This document shows positions 7,609 to 16,768 of a stretch of DNA of 29,186 nucleotides, piece after piece (position 1 is the stretch's first letter; each line of letters begins with the position of its first letter). The position numbers and the translations under genes were made by a program. The stretch is taken from positions 1 to 29,186 of IMG/VR virus record IMGVR_UViG_3300030450_000111; one strand, given 5' to 3'. The DNA is from a virus. Below the pieces are notes generated by a model. It was given only the letters and a program-made list of their open reading frames with translations, was not told the origin of the DNA and searched no databases.

Positions 7609-8304
7609 TTATTTATTTAAGTTATATAAAAATCTTTCTTGCTTAGATAGTTTTCTGTACTCTTTATTAGATAAAGGTGTTCTTTCTGAGCTAAATTTAT
7701 TTGTATTAATCGGAGTGTCAGCAGGACTAGCTGCTAATTCCGTTTTTAGTTTTTCATTCTCAGCTTTTAGATTTTCTAATTCTTCTTCTGCTGAAAATTC
7801 TACTACTTCAGTAGTTTTTATTGATTTAGGATTTGTAGATGGTTCAACAACTTCTTCAGCCATTTCTTCTACATCTCCTGTTTCCCCTATTTGTTTTTTA
7901 AGATCACTAACTGCATCTTCTAGGTTTTTGATTCTTTTCTCCATACCTTCCCAATCATCAACTGCTGCTTCATCATCATCTTCTCCTCTATCTTCTCCCA
8001 TTTCTTCTTTTACTTCTTCAGAAGCTTCTTCTTCTTCTTCTGTTTCAGATTCAATAACTTCAGATACTACACCTTCTTCTTCAACTCTAAAAGATACGCC
8101 ATCTTCAGTCTTGTAAGTTCCGATAGGCATTGGAATTGTCGTGCCATCTTCTGTCAGAACTGATATGTCCACCCCTGATTCTAATTCTTCAGCAGTAGAT
8201 ACATAGATAGTGCCATCTTCTCCTTTTGATTGCCAAGCTAATTTAATTTCTTCCTCAGCTTTGTTTAAGCCAAGAGCTACTAATATTTGTTCTTTAATGT
8301 CCAT
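7609..8304 (-). CDS. Capsid scaffolding-like protein
   Basis: A 231-residue, highly acidic protein. Residues ~80-115 are nearly all Glu/Asp (ETEEEEEASEEVKEEMGE and onward). Two coiled-coil stretches follow: EKRIKNLEDAVSDLKKQIG at about 120-140 and ELENLKAENEKLKTELAAS at about 175-193. The C-terminus is basic (SNKEYRKLSKQERFLYNLNK). An acidic, helical protein with a basic C-terminal tail placed between protease and capsid is the classic scaffold layout; the basic tail would contact the capsid protein. It should be lost or cleaved during maturation. The start has a TCTATTATAT element 14 bases upstream. Confidence 0.72.
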   Translation of the reverse strand: MDIKEQILVALGLNKAEEEIKLAWQSKGEDGTIYVSTAEELESGVDISVLTEDGTTIPMPIGTYKTEDGVSFRVEEEGVVSEVIESETEEEEEASEEVKEEMGEDRGEDDDEAAVDDWEGMEKRIKNLEDAVSDLKKQIGETGDVEEMAEEVVEPSTNPKSIKTTEVVEFSAEEELENLKAENEKLKTELAASPADTPINTNKFSSERTPLSNKEYRKLSKQERFLYNLNK

Positions 8305-8315
8305 AGGTTCTTTTT

Positions 8316-8337
8316 TAATATAATAGAATAGTTAGTT
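8316..8337 (-). promoter_or_regulatory. TCTATTATAT element upstream of the scaffold gene
   Basis: On the minus strand TAACTAACTAT precedes TCTATTATATTAAAAAAG, and the ATG follows about 14 bases after the core. Of the five copies this one lies farthest from its start codon, which weakens a purely ribosome-binding explanation. Confidence 0.4.
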
Positions 8338-9061
8338 ACTTTGTTTGATTTTCACGAATTATCTCGTTAAGAGCTTTAAGTATTTCTTCATCAGTTGGTG
8401 CTTTTTCTGACATCTTTTCCATTTTGTCCGTAAAGTACCCTTCAATTGACAATCCTTTTAATTCTCCATCTTTTATCTTGCTCCATAAATCAGAATTGTT
8501 TATTTTCATAGAAACCATCCAAGTACCTTTTGGTAAATTTTTATAGCCATAAAGTCTTGACTTATCCATTTTAGGATCTTCAATTATCCAACTTTCAGTT
8601 GTTAAAACTCCTGATACTCTTTCGTTGTGTTCGTGAGTAGCTTTGTGGTGGTTATTATGTTTTAAATAAAGTTCAGATGATTTTCTAACTGTTGCAGGGC
8701 TGAAAAAAACATAATATTCATCTCCTGTATTGTGATTTACGCGATATATATTTTTGTTAGGAATTAAAGCAGGGCTGACAATTCTTTTTTGTTCTTCATT
8801 AACTTTAGCTAGAGTTAAGTTGTTTTTTGCTTTACTCATATAAACCATATTTTCTTCTATTGCAGGTGCTGACACTAAGCTAATAGCATCAATAGCTAAC
8901 TCTTGACTATCATCATCAATAACTAACTCTACAATAGAAGTAGTTTTTAAATTTTCATAATAGTCTTTGTTAGCAGCTTCACATTCAGCAATAGAATCGT
9001 ATTCACATTCTCCTGATTCTCCCCATTTTACTTTTCCTTCTTTACACTCTTTACACGGCAT
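8336..9061 (-). CDS. Prohead protease, XkdF-like
   Basis: The 241-residue protein has the XkdF-type pattern: an IDAISLVSAPAIEENMV segment (~57-73), a His-rich block KHNNHHKATHEHN (~134-146), VSGVLTTESWIIEDP (~149-163), and GTWMVSMKINNSDLWSKI with LKGLSIEGYF near the end. XkdF-like proteins are putative serine proteases that process scaffold and capsid during head maturation. The first 36 residues form a separate Cys-containing element (CKECKEGKVKWGESGECEYD), perhaps a small zinc-binding module. The gene order protease, scaffold, capsid supports the call. The catalytic Ser/His pair is not assigned with certainty. Confidence 0.75.
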   Translation of the reverse strand: MPCKECKEGKVKWGESGECEYDSIAECEAANKDYYENLKTTSIVELVIDDDSQELAIDAISLVSAPAIEENMVYMSKAKNNLTLAKVNEEQKRIVSPALIPNKNIYRVNHNTGDEYYVFFSPATVRKSSELYLKHNNHHKATHEHNERVSGVLTTESWIIEDPKMDKSRLYGYKNLPKGTWMVSMKINNSDLWSKIKDGELKGLSIEGYFTDKMEKMSEKAPTDEEILKALNEIIRENQTK

Positions 9062-9084
9062 ATAATATAATAGATTTAGTTAAT
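9062..9084 (-). promoter_or_regulatory. TCTATTATAT element upstream of the protease gene
   Basis: On the minus strand TTAACTAAA precedes TCTATTATATTAT, which runs into the ATG of the protease gene. It marks the switch from tail to head genes. Confidence 0.45.
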
Positions 9085-9097
9085 ATTTATTTGATTT

Positions 9098-10561
9098 TTA
9101 AATTGTTGATCTTCTTCTAATGTTAGCTAGTTGGTTTTGACTATTAGTCATTTCATCAGTAACTACATAAGCTCTCATAGCATCAGGTTGAACCCCACCA
9201 CTTAAATCAAAAGCTCCTGACATCATTTGAGGTGCAGGTCTTTCACTAACACCTGAAGCCATACCTCCTGCTCCACCACCTGTACCACCATCTCCACCAC
9301 CACCAACAGGACTTTCACTCAAAATACCTTTAATTTGTAGTGCTGAAAAAGCTGCTGCACCTGCTGCCATAATATACGGATAAGCAGGGAAAACAGTAGT
9401 AATAGGGTTTTTAGCTGCTGTTACAAAAGTGTTCTGCACAGATTCTCTACCTGCTATTGCTGCTTGTCTTACTGCTAAAGCTTTTGCTATTACCATACCT
9501 TTTTCCCCTGACTTTGCTAATAGATTTAATCCCATTAAAGCCATATTCTTTTTTGCTTGTAACACTCCTTCTTCTAAGTTTTTCCTTTTTTCAGCGTTTG
9601 CTTCAACAGTATTCGTAAATGTATTGTCAGCTTGAATCAAAGTATCGTAATTATCCTGAGTTATTCTAGGCATAGCAGTTAAATTTTTCATAATTTCTGC
9701 ATCAGCTTCTTTTCTTTCTTTTAATCTTGCCATAGATTCTGCGTGGATTTCTCTCTCTAAAGCATTTACTTCAGTTACTACCCTTCTTCTCATTTTAATA
9801 GAAGCAGTTTCTTTTTCAATTAAATCAACCTTTACTTGAGCCAACTTAGCTTCATCTTCTACTAAATTTTCTGAGGTTTTCATTTGTTCGGTTTGTATAG
9901 CCACTCTCTCTCTAGCTAATTCTAATTCTCTGTTAGTTGTTTTTTCTTCAAGCTCTAACGCTACTTTAAGATTGTCTAATCTTTCTTTGGCTGATTTCGT
10001 TTCATCTTCTGCTATTAATCTAGCTCGTTCTATTTCTTGTCTTGTTTTAGCTTTTTGTATTGCAAATTCTAACTCAGCATCTCTTAAAGCTTGTACTCTT
10101 TTTTCTAAATCTATCATAATAGCTGCTTCTTCTTTTGCTTCAGCTATTATACCTTTAAAAGCATTTTTCAAAATATCTGCTCCTTTGCTCCATTCTCCTG
10201 AGAATATTAAAGATAATCCTTCCCCTAAGCTTGAAAACCTGTCAATAAGTGTAGCTGCCACAGCACCTATACCTGCAAAAGCTTGTGATAATTTATCAGC
10301 TCCTCTCTTAGTATTTGTAAAATATGATACTAAAGAGCCAATAGCTACAAGAAAAGCTCCAATACCTGTTGAAATAAGTCCTGCCTTAACAGTAGCGAAC
10401 ATAGCTTTTGCTGATCTACCTGCTGAAACAAATCCTGCTTTTACAGAATTTAAAGATACTCCCATTATCTTTATTTCTCCTGCTGCATTTGCTGCATCTT
10501 TTTCTACCTGCCCTATATTGGATTTAACATTAAAAGTTGCTGTTTCCGTTGTATTTGCCAT
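9098..10561 (-). CDS. Tape measure protein (short)
   Basis: This 487-residue protein has a tape measure layout: Ala/Gly-rich start, a hydrophobic segment at ~60-81 (STGIGAFLVAIGSLVSYF), a long charged coiled coil from ~145 to 290 (repeated ELELARERV and EIERARLIAE type heptads), then a C-terminal hydrophobic block (PAYPYIMAAGAAAFSALQIKG) and a Gly-rich linker (about residues 419-433). The tape sets tail length and leaves with the DNA. The length predicts a tail of roughly 70 nm by the usual 0.15 nm per residue rule, short for a siphovirus. It is preceded by tail-tip/fibre genes rather than directly by chaperones, an unusual order. No lytic domain is visible. Confidence 0.75.
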   Translation of the reverse strand: MANTTETATFNVKSNIGQVEKDAANAAGEIKIMGVSLNSVKAGFVSAGRSAKAMFATVKAGLISTGIGAFLVAIGSLVSYFTNTKRGADKLSQAFAGIGAVAATLIDRFSSLGEGLSLIFSGEWSKGADILKNAFKGIIAEAKEEAAIMIDLEKRVQALRDAELEFAIQKAKTRQEIERARLIAEDETKSAKERLDNLKVALELEEKTTNRELELARERVAIQTEQMKTSENLVEDEAKLAQVKVDLIEKETASIKMRRRVVTEVNALEREIHAESMARLKERKEADAEIMKNLTAMPRITQDNYDTLIQADNTFTNTVEANAEKRKNLEEGVLQAKKNMALMGLNLLAKSGEKGMVIAKALAVRQAAIAGRESVQNTFVTAAKNPITTVFPAYPYIMAAGAAAFSALQIKGILSESPVGGGGDGGTGGGAGGMASGVSERPAPQMMSGAFDLSGGVQPDAMRAYVVTDEMTNSQNQLANIRRRSTI

Positions 10562-10572
10562 ATCTTTTTATT

Positions 10573-11436
10573 TTAAAGTGCTACTCCTGTTTTCATTTGT
10601 GTCATTCTAACTGTCGCTGCCCATTCTACGTTCATATCTGCATCTCCCCTTACTCTTAAAGTGAAATTAGTTGATCCTGTTACTATTCCTGTTGGCTGCC
10701 AAGATGAAGTGTGTCCTGAGCTTTTAATTGCATCTCTTTCTCTTGAGATAGTTAAAGTTCCTGACTTATTAATAACAACACCTCTTTCAACCCAACTAGC
10801 AAAATCTCCTACTGCTCCTGAACCACTTGATCCCCCTACTCTAACTGCTACTACCTCAGAATGAAAATAGATAGCAGTATTTGTAGGAACAGGGAAGAAG
10901 CTATCAGTAGTGTTATTCATATAAGATGTTGTGTTACTACCATCTGTTGTAGTCCTGCCGAACATAACTGTTATGCTTTGTCTTTCCCCTAAATTATCTC
11001 CCCCTGCATTACCCCCTAAGACTATTGAGTTATCAGCAGTAACCTCTCCTAAAGTACCAAAAACATTACCATTGTTTATTGCATTATTTATCTGATTGTT
11101 GCTGCCTACTACTATGTTGTTTCTTGAATTACCCCTAATAGTATTATTTTCTCCTATTAAGTAAGAGTTGTTAGTTCCTGTTGCTATTGTGTTTCCTGCT
11201 CCCTGAAGATTATTAGTTTCATTTTTTATACCTATTCCTAAATTAGAGCTATAATTAAAAGCCCTGCAAGTACCTGAACCTGAATCGTAAGTATAGCCAT
11301 AAGCTTCGCATTGTTCTTGATTAGGCGTTACTTCTTGCCTTCCATCAGTAAAAGCAACTACCCCTAAATTATCAATAGTAGCAGGTTGTACTGCGAATCC
11401 TGTTAAGTATGGTGTATTACTGTTAGTTCTTGACAT
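10573..11436 (-). CDS. Tail fibre/spike-like protein with beta-helical Asn/Gly repeats
   Basis: Residues ~70-130 are dominated by short repeats around NN, GNT and IGENN (for example NTIRGNSRNNIVVGSNNQIN), the signature of a trimeric beta-roll or left-handed helix like YadA-type head repeats. The C-terminal ~90 residues (VVAVRVGG, GTLTISRERDAIKSSGH, FTLRVRGDADMNVEWAATVR) resemble trimeric tip domains of phage fibres. The start overlaps the stop of the 907-aa tail gene by one base. A host-recognition role is likely from fold and position, but the receptor is unknown. Confidence 0.65.
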   Translation of the reverse strand: MSRTNSNTPYLTGFAVQPATIDNLGVVAFTDGRQEVTPNQEQCEAYGYTYDSGSGTCRAFNYSSNLGIGIKNETNNLQGAGNTIATGTNNSYLIGENNTIRGNSRNNIVVGSNNQINNAINNGNVFGTLGEVTADNSIVLGGNAGGDNLGERQSITVMFGRTTTDGSNTTSYMNNTTDSFFPVPTNTAIYFHSEVVAVRVGGSSGSGAVGDFASWVERGVVINKSGTLTISRERDAIKSSGHTSSWQPTGIVTGSTNFTLRVRGDADMNVEWAATVRMTQMKTGVAL

Positions 11437-14159
11437 TATGGTATAAGTATAAATTCAACTGTCGCTAAGTCGTTTGGTTTGTAATCTATTTTATTTACTC
11501 TAAATTTTCTATTCTTAATCATCACTACATCATAAAAATTAAAAGTATTCATATCTCCTGCTCCTAAATTTACCTTCATAGTCATAATTCTAGTATCTGC
11601 GTTATATAACTCATTAAAATAGGGTAGCCAATACATATTAAAGAGATTATTAGGAGTAGGACTTCCAAGTCCTGGTAATAATTGACATACCCCAAAGTGG
11701 AAATCTCTAGTATCAGTTAATACAGGGGGGTTAGAGGTTACTGTTGGAATAGCTGATAGGTGGCTAAATTGTAAAAACTTTACAGCATTTTCACTAGCAG
11801 TACCATTTTGACTAGGAATGAAATAAGAGATACCTGTTCCTGTTAAATCTACTATTCCATTATTATACATAATTCTAGGGCTATTATCAAAAGGTTCTGA
11901 GGTTTGATCATCTGCATTGTATTTGTAAATAGCAGGAGTTATTAGCTCAGGATATTGTGTCATTAAAGATTTGACAACTGTTGCTGCAAATGGTTCAGGT
12001 ATTATTTCTTCTTCCCCTTCTAATATCGTTTCTAATCCACTTGCACTTATAGAAGCATCATAAAGCATACTTCCGTATAAATGTCCGCCTGTTAGGTTTT
12101 TATAATTCTGAAAAGGGTAATCATCATCATCTTCTACAAACTTGAACATTGTTGTCTTATTTAAGTTAGTAAGCGGAGTGAGTTTCATCTCTTGAATATC
12201 TACTTTTTCAGTCCAATTTAATTCAGTTGAATTATCATCAAAGAAGCTGGGTTTTGTAGCATCATTACTAGACAAGAAAATATCTTTATAAGGTTCTATA
12301 ATAATATTAGTAGGGTTAGATTTATCAGGAATAGAAATTAAATTGAACATCTTAAAAATTCCTTTTAGAAATTCCCATTGTTTTAGCTCTCCTCTTAAAG
12401 TTTGTAATAAAGTATTTGATGTAGTATTATTAGCAGTTGTTGTAATTGTTAAAGGAGCTTGTGTAGGTATGTTTATATCACTCCCACTTATAATTGTTAA
12501 TCTACATTGTAAAGTATCTCCTGCGTTAAGCGTAACGAAAAAAGATGTTACAAAAAATTGATTAATAATAGTAAGGTTAAATGTCTGAGAATATTGCACA
12601 ACCTCAACTCCCCCAATAGTGGCAACCCATTCAAAAGTAACAACAGAAGTGTTAGTAATAGGCGGAGAAGCCGCTTGTATGCTTAAATCACAATCAACAA
12701 CATAGGTTTGATTATCATCAACAGCAGTAAAGATATGAGTTCCATCATCATAACCAAAATTACTATCAAATGTACCTACAAATTCAACATTATCTGTACC
12801 TGTATAATCTTTATCAAAAGCAAGTCCTGTCGCTGTATTATTAAACACTAGTGGAGCTTGACTATCTCCCCAATTAAAATCCATATACAATTTAGCAAAG
12901 TCAGCGTTAGAATCTATAAAATCACTTGTATAAGTAAAGTTAAAACTAGGTTGATTAAATATTCTTTGTATTAAATATTTTAGTTGAATAAAAGGGCGGA
13001 AAACTTGCTCAAAAGAAGTTAATTCAGGGTTGCCTTCTGTTGGTGTGCCACCTGCTGCCGCTACTATTAATTGATGTGTCCAATCAACGAATGGGTATTT
13101 TAAAGTGTCATTGTCATCTCTAAACCCTGAAGCGTTTGTACTAGTATAAGTTATTCCTGCACTTGGGCTATTATTCCAACTATTCTTGATATTTGTTTTA
13201 TTATAAGTGTGATCTAATTCTGAAAAATTTAAATCGCTAAAAGTCCTCTCTCTTAATACATCTGCTAAAGCAATTACTTCAGAATAGAGATTAATGTTAT
13301 AACTTACTTCCCCATCTTTATCTTGTATATCTATCAATCTTAAAAATCCTTCAAAAATCGTAAAGCCATCTTGGTTTATTATACACTTAGTTTTAACATA
13401 AGGATTAAAGATAACACCATCATCTGCTCTTGTTATTTCAAATATATTATTAAATATCTGATTGTTTCTTTTTGTAGCAGGTAATTTAAAAGCTTTAGAG
13501 TATGATTTTACTTGTTCTGCTGCGTTCTTAAATTCATCTACGCTAAGAGTTAAAGGCATATCTTCCATTTCGTATAAATCAAGAATAACCTGCCCTGTGC
13601 TTAAATCTACTGAGCTATTACCTGAAGGTGCTTGTTTTACTGAAATAGAATTAATCCCTACAAGTGATGTCGCACCACCTGTATTTGTAAAAGTAAGAGT
13701 ATCACTAGTTGATTGAGCTACAAAGCTTGTGGTTTGTACTCCTGAAGTTCCTGTTGTATAAGTAGTTGAACTAATAAGGTTAGGAGAAGTACCTACAAAT
13801 TGTTTTATGGAAACTTGTCCTGAAACCCCTGTAATACTTCCTACATCTACTTTTATATCATAAGTTTGCCCTACTGATAAATTAGATAACCTTTGAGCTA
13901 TACCTGTACCTGTTGTAAAGACTAGATTATTTAAAGATTCATCTACATCATCTGCTGTCATACTATATCTATACCAAGTATTAACATTTATAGAACCTGC
14001 TGTTATAAAATCATTTGGTACATTAGATAAGCTATTTACTGTGCTTGAAGTATCTACTGTTAGAAAATCAATACCATCAATAACAAACTCCGTACCTATA
14101 CCGCTTAGAGAATTTAGCCCATTGTAAGACTGAGGAAATACTATTAATTGAATACTCAT
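11436..14159 (-). CDS. Large tail protein with N-terminal carbohydrate-binding-like domain
   Basis: At 907 residues this is the largest product. The N-terminal ~180 residues look like a CBM/discoidin-type beta sandwich (NTWYRYSMTADDVDESLNNL, VGQTYDIKVDVGSITG). From about residue 190 a second region begins with STGQVILDLYEMEDMPLTLS and KAFKLPATKRNNQIFNNIFE, a pattern I recall from Bacteroidota phage tail-associated proteins, and contains FEGFLRLIDIQDKDGE, which resembles tail-hub segments. The C-terminus ends with FYDVVMIKNRKFRVNKIDY. I read it as a tail tip or baseplate hub component. The N-terminal domain may be an acquired module for glycan binding. Confidence 0.6.
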   Translation of the reverse strand: MSIQLIVFPQSYNGLNSLSGIGTEFVIDGIDFLTVDTSSTVNSLSNVPNDFITAGSINVNTWYRYSMTADDVDESLNNLVFTTGTGIAQRLSNLSVGQTYDIKVDVGSITGVSGQVSIKQFVGTSPNLISSTTYTTGTSGVQTTSFVAQSTSDTLTFTNTGGATSLVGINSISVKQAPSGNSSVDLSTGQVILDLYEMEDMPLTLSVDEFKNAAEQVKSYSKAFKLPATKRNNQIFNNIFEITRADDGVIFNPYVKTKCIINQDGFTIFEGFLRLIDIQDKDGEVSYNINLYSEVIALADVLRERTFSDLNFSELDHTYNKTNIKNSWNNSPSAGITYTSTNASGFRDDNDTLKYPFVDWTHQLIVAAAGGTPTEGNPELTSFEQVFRPFIQLKYLIQRIFNQPSFNFTYTSDFIDSNADFAKLYMDFNWGDSQAPLVFNNTATGLAFDKDYTGTDNVEFVGTFDSNFGYDDGTHIFTAVDDNQTYVVDCDLSIQAASPPITNTSVVTFEWVATIGGVEVVQYSQTFNLTIINQFFVTSFFVTLNAGDTLQCRLTIISGSDINIPTQAPLTITTTANNTTSNTLLQTLRGELKQWEFLKGIFKMFNLISIPDKSNPTNIIIEPYKDIFLSSNDATKPSFFDDNSTELNWTEKVDIQEMKLTPLTNLNKTTMFKFVEDDDDYPFQNYKNLTGGHLYGSMLYDASISASGLETILEGEEEIIPEPFAATVVKSLMTQYPELITPAIYKYNADDQTSEPFDNSPRIMYNNGIVDLTGTGISYFIPSQNGTASENAVKFLQFSHLSAIPTVTSNPPVLTDTRDFHFGVCQLLPGLGSPTPNNLFNMYWLPYFNELYNADTRIMTMKVNLGAGDMNTFNFYDVVMIKNRKFRVNKIDYKPNDLATVEFILIP

Positions 14160-14160
14160 A

Positions 14161-15588
14161 TTAGATAGATTGCGTTCTTAGTGTTTTACTCTTTTCTATT
14201 TCAAAAGTATATTGAATTAAATTATCATTTGCTCTTGTCTTTCTTGTAAAGCTTGAGTTAGTTAATTTAACAGGAGTTACATATTGATTTAAGTTAGAGT
14301 TAGCATTATCAGTCTGATACCCCTCTAATAAATAAACTTCAGGACTATTAGTCAATTCTTCAAATATCACATTGTGATCTTCATTAACAAAATCAGTGTT
14401 CATAGTTATTTTCTCAGTTGCGTTTACTCTAAAGGATTTTTTACCCCCACTAAACCCTTCAGAACGATAAACCTTATCATTCCAAGTGCCACCTAATTGA
14501 GTATAAGTAGTTCCCTGAGTTGATAAGCTTTTTATAGATTTTTTTGTGAAAGTATAATAATCCCAAGCTCCCCATTGATTTAACCAACAAAGTCTGATAG
14601 GTTCGTAGTTCTTGCTTTCAGGACAATTAACATAAATAGTTATAGTTTGAAGTGCTTGATTAGAACTTTGATCTGTAACTTGTATAGTGTAATAAGATAA
14701 GTCAGTAGAATAAGCAGTAGCGTAGTTTGTACTCCAATTTTTTAAGTTACCAGGAAAACACCCTAAAAATAGCATCTGTCTTTCTGAAGCCGAACTCCAT
14801 TGTCCGTAACCCCCTGTTGTAAAACTATTTCTAAGATAACTATCTACTCCTGCATAAGCAACCCCTGAGCTATTGTAATAAGTAATGGTTGTTGTGTCAG
14901 TTGCAGTTGCGGCATCACTAGAAGGTGTCATAAAAGCTAAAGTACCGTAATCCCCATCATTAGCATATTGAGTAGTAGGAGCATTAGTTAAAAATCTTTT
15001 ATCAGCAGCAGTACCGCTTGGAATAAAGCTATCCATATCAAAACCAAAGTTAGGATAATCTAACACCAATTCATCATCATACTTTACATAAGAATTAATT
15101 AATACATATTGTTCTGAATTTCTATTAGTATATGGTGCTCTCTCTACTTGATTAGTTGTAGTATTTAACCACTCCATAAAAAATTGACAAGCGAAATATC
15201 TAATCGTGTCTTTATTGGTTGATAGTTTGTCTATAATATGTATAGGAAATCTAATTGAACTTATAGCTTGGGTTGCTCCTTTGTACTTCGTACCTCTATC
15301 TGCTACGTTATCTGCCTTTACATAATTACTTACTATATCTTGAAAATTAAAAATTCCTTTACCTGCATTGTTAGGACTTGCTTTAAATATTCCAATTTGA
15401 TCATCAGTAGTTGAAAGATTAAGAGAGTTTGTTCCTATATGAACCTCAACTCCAAATTTTACTTTGACTTCATTAGCTACTGCATCATCATTCTCAATTA
15501 CAAAAATTATCTCTTGCTCAACAGGTGTTAAAAGAATACCACTTGCTTGACTTTTATAAGGTGCTTGATCTATATTTGATTGTGCCAT
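14161..15588 (-). CDS. Tail protein, possibly distal tail component
   Basis: A 475-residue beta-rich protein starting MAQSNIDQAPYKSQASGI. Conserved-looking stretches include LCWLNQWGAWDYYTFTKKS and SFRVNATEKITMNTDFV, followed by a terminal FTRKTRANDNLIQYTFEIEK segment; I recall similar sequences in tail modules of Bacteroidota phages. The central ~210-300 region is Ser/Thr/Tyr-rich and variable in character, as in surface-exposed loops. It lies one base from the 907-aa tail gene and follows the gp10-like gene, which suggests the two large proteins act together at the tail tip. The exact role is not established. Confidence 0.55.
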   Translation of the reverse strand: MAQSNIDQAPYKSQASGILLTPVEQEIIFVIENDDAVANEVKVKFGVEVHIGTNSLNLSTTDDQIGIFKASPNNAGKGIFNFQDIVSNYVKADNVADRGTKYKGATQAISSIRFPIHIIDKLSTNKDTIRYFACQFFMEWLNTTTNQVERAPYTNRNSEQYVLINSYVKYDDELVLDYPNFGFDMDSFIPSGTAADKRFLTNAPTTQYANDGDYGTLAFMTPSSDAATATDTTTITYYNSSGVAYAGVDSYLRNSFTTGGYGQWSSASERQMLFLGCFPGNLKNWSTNYATAYSTDLSYYTIQVTDQSSNQALQTITIYVNCPESKNYEPIRLCWLNQWGAWDYYTFTKKSIKSLSTQGTTYTQLGGTWNDKVYRSEGFSGGKKSFRVNATEKITMNTDFVNEDHNVIFEELTNSPEVYLLEGYQTDNANSNLNQYVTPVKLTNSSFTRKTRANDNLIQYTFEIEKSKTLRTQSI

Positions 15589-15589
15589 T

Positions 15590-16114
15590 TTATTTTTTAT
15601 TTAATTCTTTAAGTACATCTTCTTTAATAGCTTTGAGTATATCTTTGCCAAACGTTTCTAATCCTAACTGCATAGGTCTTTGAAAGAAGCTAGTGCTTTT
15701 AATTCCTTTTGCTTTAATACTTCTAGCAATTAAGAATGATATGCTTTTTCTTGATATAAATCTTCCCTTTTCATCTCTAGGTGCTATTCCTCTTTTTACT
15801 ATCCACTTATCTAAAGCTCTACTAGGTGGTTGCTTTGATTTGTAACTATATGGACTTGTTTTATTTTTTCCTGTGTAATCTTTATAGCTTTGTTTTTCTT
15901 CATTTCCTGATACTCCTTTATCTACAAAAGTACCATAGCTATTCATAAAGAATTGAATTGTAAAACCATTATTATCTTTAGTTATCTTAAAATTAATAGA
16001 ATTATATAAAGACTTGTTTACATTTTTTTTACCTTTAGTTAAATTAGTCCTAGATTGCTTGACTATATATTTACCAAAGCTATTTAAGTAATTCTCTATG
16101 TTTTCGGTTTTCAT
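15590..16114 (-). CDS. HK97 gp10-like tail completion protein
   Basis: The 174-residue basic protein has the gp10-like pattern: an N-terminal helix (IENYLNSFGKYIVKQSRTNL), a GTFVDKGVSG strand-turn (~61-70), a PPSRALDKWIVKRGIAPRD segment (~96-114) and a C-terminal helix after SFFQRPMQLGLETFGKDIL. Proteins of this type bind at the head-tail joint or tail terminator ring. The gene overlaps its upstream neighbour by one base and lies 1 base before the 475-aa tail gene. Confidence 0.68.
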   Translation of the reverse strand: MKTENIENYLNSFGKYIVKQSRTNLTKGKKNVNKSLYNSINFKITKDNNGFTIQFFMNSYGTFVDKGVSGNEEKQSYKDYTGKNKTSPYSYKSKQPPSRALDKWIVKRGIAPRDEKGRFISRKSISFLIARSIKAKGIKSTSFFQRPMQLGLETFGKDILKAIKEDVLKELNKK

Positions 16115-16563
16115 TATACAAGAGCTACAAATGTTTCAACTTGAATATCAGCACTTCCTGAAGGTTTTACCTGTACACTTGTTATATCTTCTAGCGTAGG
16201 GAAGTTAGGACTTGTATCTGCTTCAGCTATTGCTCCTTCTTCTGCTTGAAATAACATATGTGAACCCCCTGCTCTTACAGTTACTTGATAGTTAGTATTT
16301 GTAGTTACTAAAGCTAATTTCATATCTTCTGTTGAACTTAAATTTGTTACTCTTAAATATTTACAATTCTCTACATCTAAAGCACCTGCTGAAGTATGGG
16401 GAGTTGCTGCGAAAGTACATATAGTTGTAGTCTGAGAATGAGCTGCTGTTAAAACTCTTTCGTAAGTATCTACTATATTAGAAGTTGTTATACTATTTGA
16501 AGAACCCCTCAAAGCACCATTGATTGTTACACTTTCGTTAATTGTTACTACTAAATCTGCCAT
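16114..16563 (-). CDS. Beta-rich virion protein of unknown role
   Basis: A 149-residue Thr/Ala-rich protein, almost entirely beta strand with alternating hydrophobics (MADLVVTINESVTINGALRG, CKYLRVTNLSSTEDMKLALV, YQVTVRAGGSHMLFQAEEGA). It looks like a small tube or decoration beta sandwich and shares its style with the 91-aa product at 4907-5182. Position between a small membrane protein and the gp10-like protein suggests a tail part. No family recognised. Confidence 0.5.
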   Translation of the reverse strand: MADLVVTINESVTINGALRGSSNSITTSNIVDTYERVLTAAHSQTTTICTFAATPHTSAGALDVENCKYLRVTNLSSTEDMKLALVTTNTNYQVTVRAGGSHMLFQAEEGAIAEADTSPNFPTLEDITSVQVKPSGSADIQVETFVALV

Positions 16564-16564
16564 T

Positions 16565-16768
16565 TTATTTATTTTTTATTAATTCTAAAATTTTATTTAT
16601 TTTGGTTTTTATTTCATTCATATTATCAGCATTTTTTTCGTGGTGCTTTTCAAAAGTTCCCTTTACCTCTCTTATGCTAAAAAAAAAGAATTGATACAAA
16701 GCATAAAAAGCTCCCACTAATAAAACTAGCGTTACTCCGTATCTCTCTATTAATTCAAATATTTCCAT
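16565..16768 (-). CDS. Small membrane protein, BhlA/UviB-like topology (67 aa)
   Basis: Residues ~10-31 form one transmembrane helix (GVTLVLLVGAFYALYQFFFF). The rest is a charged, heptad-like tail (KHHEKNADNMNEIKTKINKILELIKNK). This is the topology of BhlA/UviB holin-like proteins. It lies in the tail cluster rather than with the lysis genes, so a tail or host-membrane role is equally possible. The start ATG overlaps the stop of a 29-codon frame. Confidence 0.6.
   Translation of the reverse strand: MEIFELIERYGVTLVLLVGAFYALYQFFFFSIREVKGTFEKHHEKNADNMNEIKTKINKILELIKNK

Noticed and set aside
8000-8050. CTTCTT-type microsatellite
   Set aside because: It is the coding of the Glu-rich stretch of the scaffold protein, not a separate repeat element.
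7715-8116. Long plus-strand frame rich in Ser opposite the scaffold gene
   Set aside because: It is the mirror of the Glu-rich codons (GAA/GAG read as TTC/CTC and TCT); low complexity, no leader, opposite to all other genes.
9972-10610. 212-codon plus-strand frame opposite the tape measure gene
   Set aside because: Low complexity and Ala/Ser/Ile-rich as expected from the reverse of an Ala/Glu-rich coiled coil; no promoter or start context.
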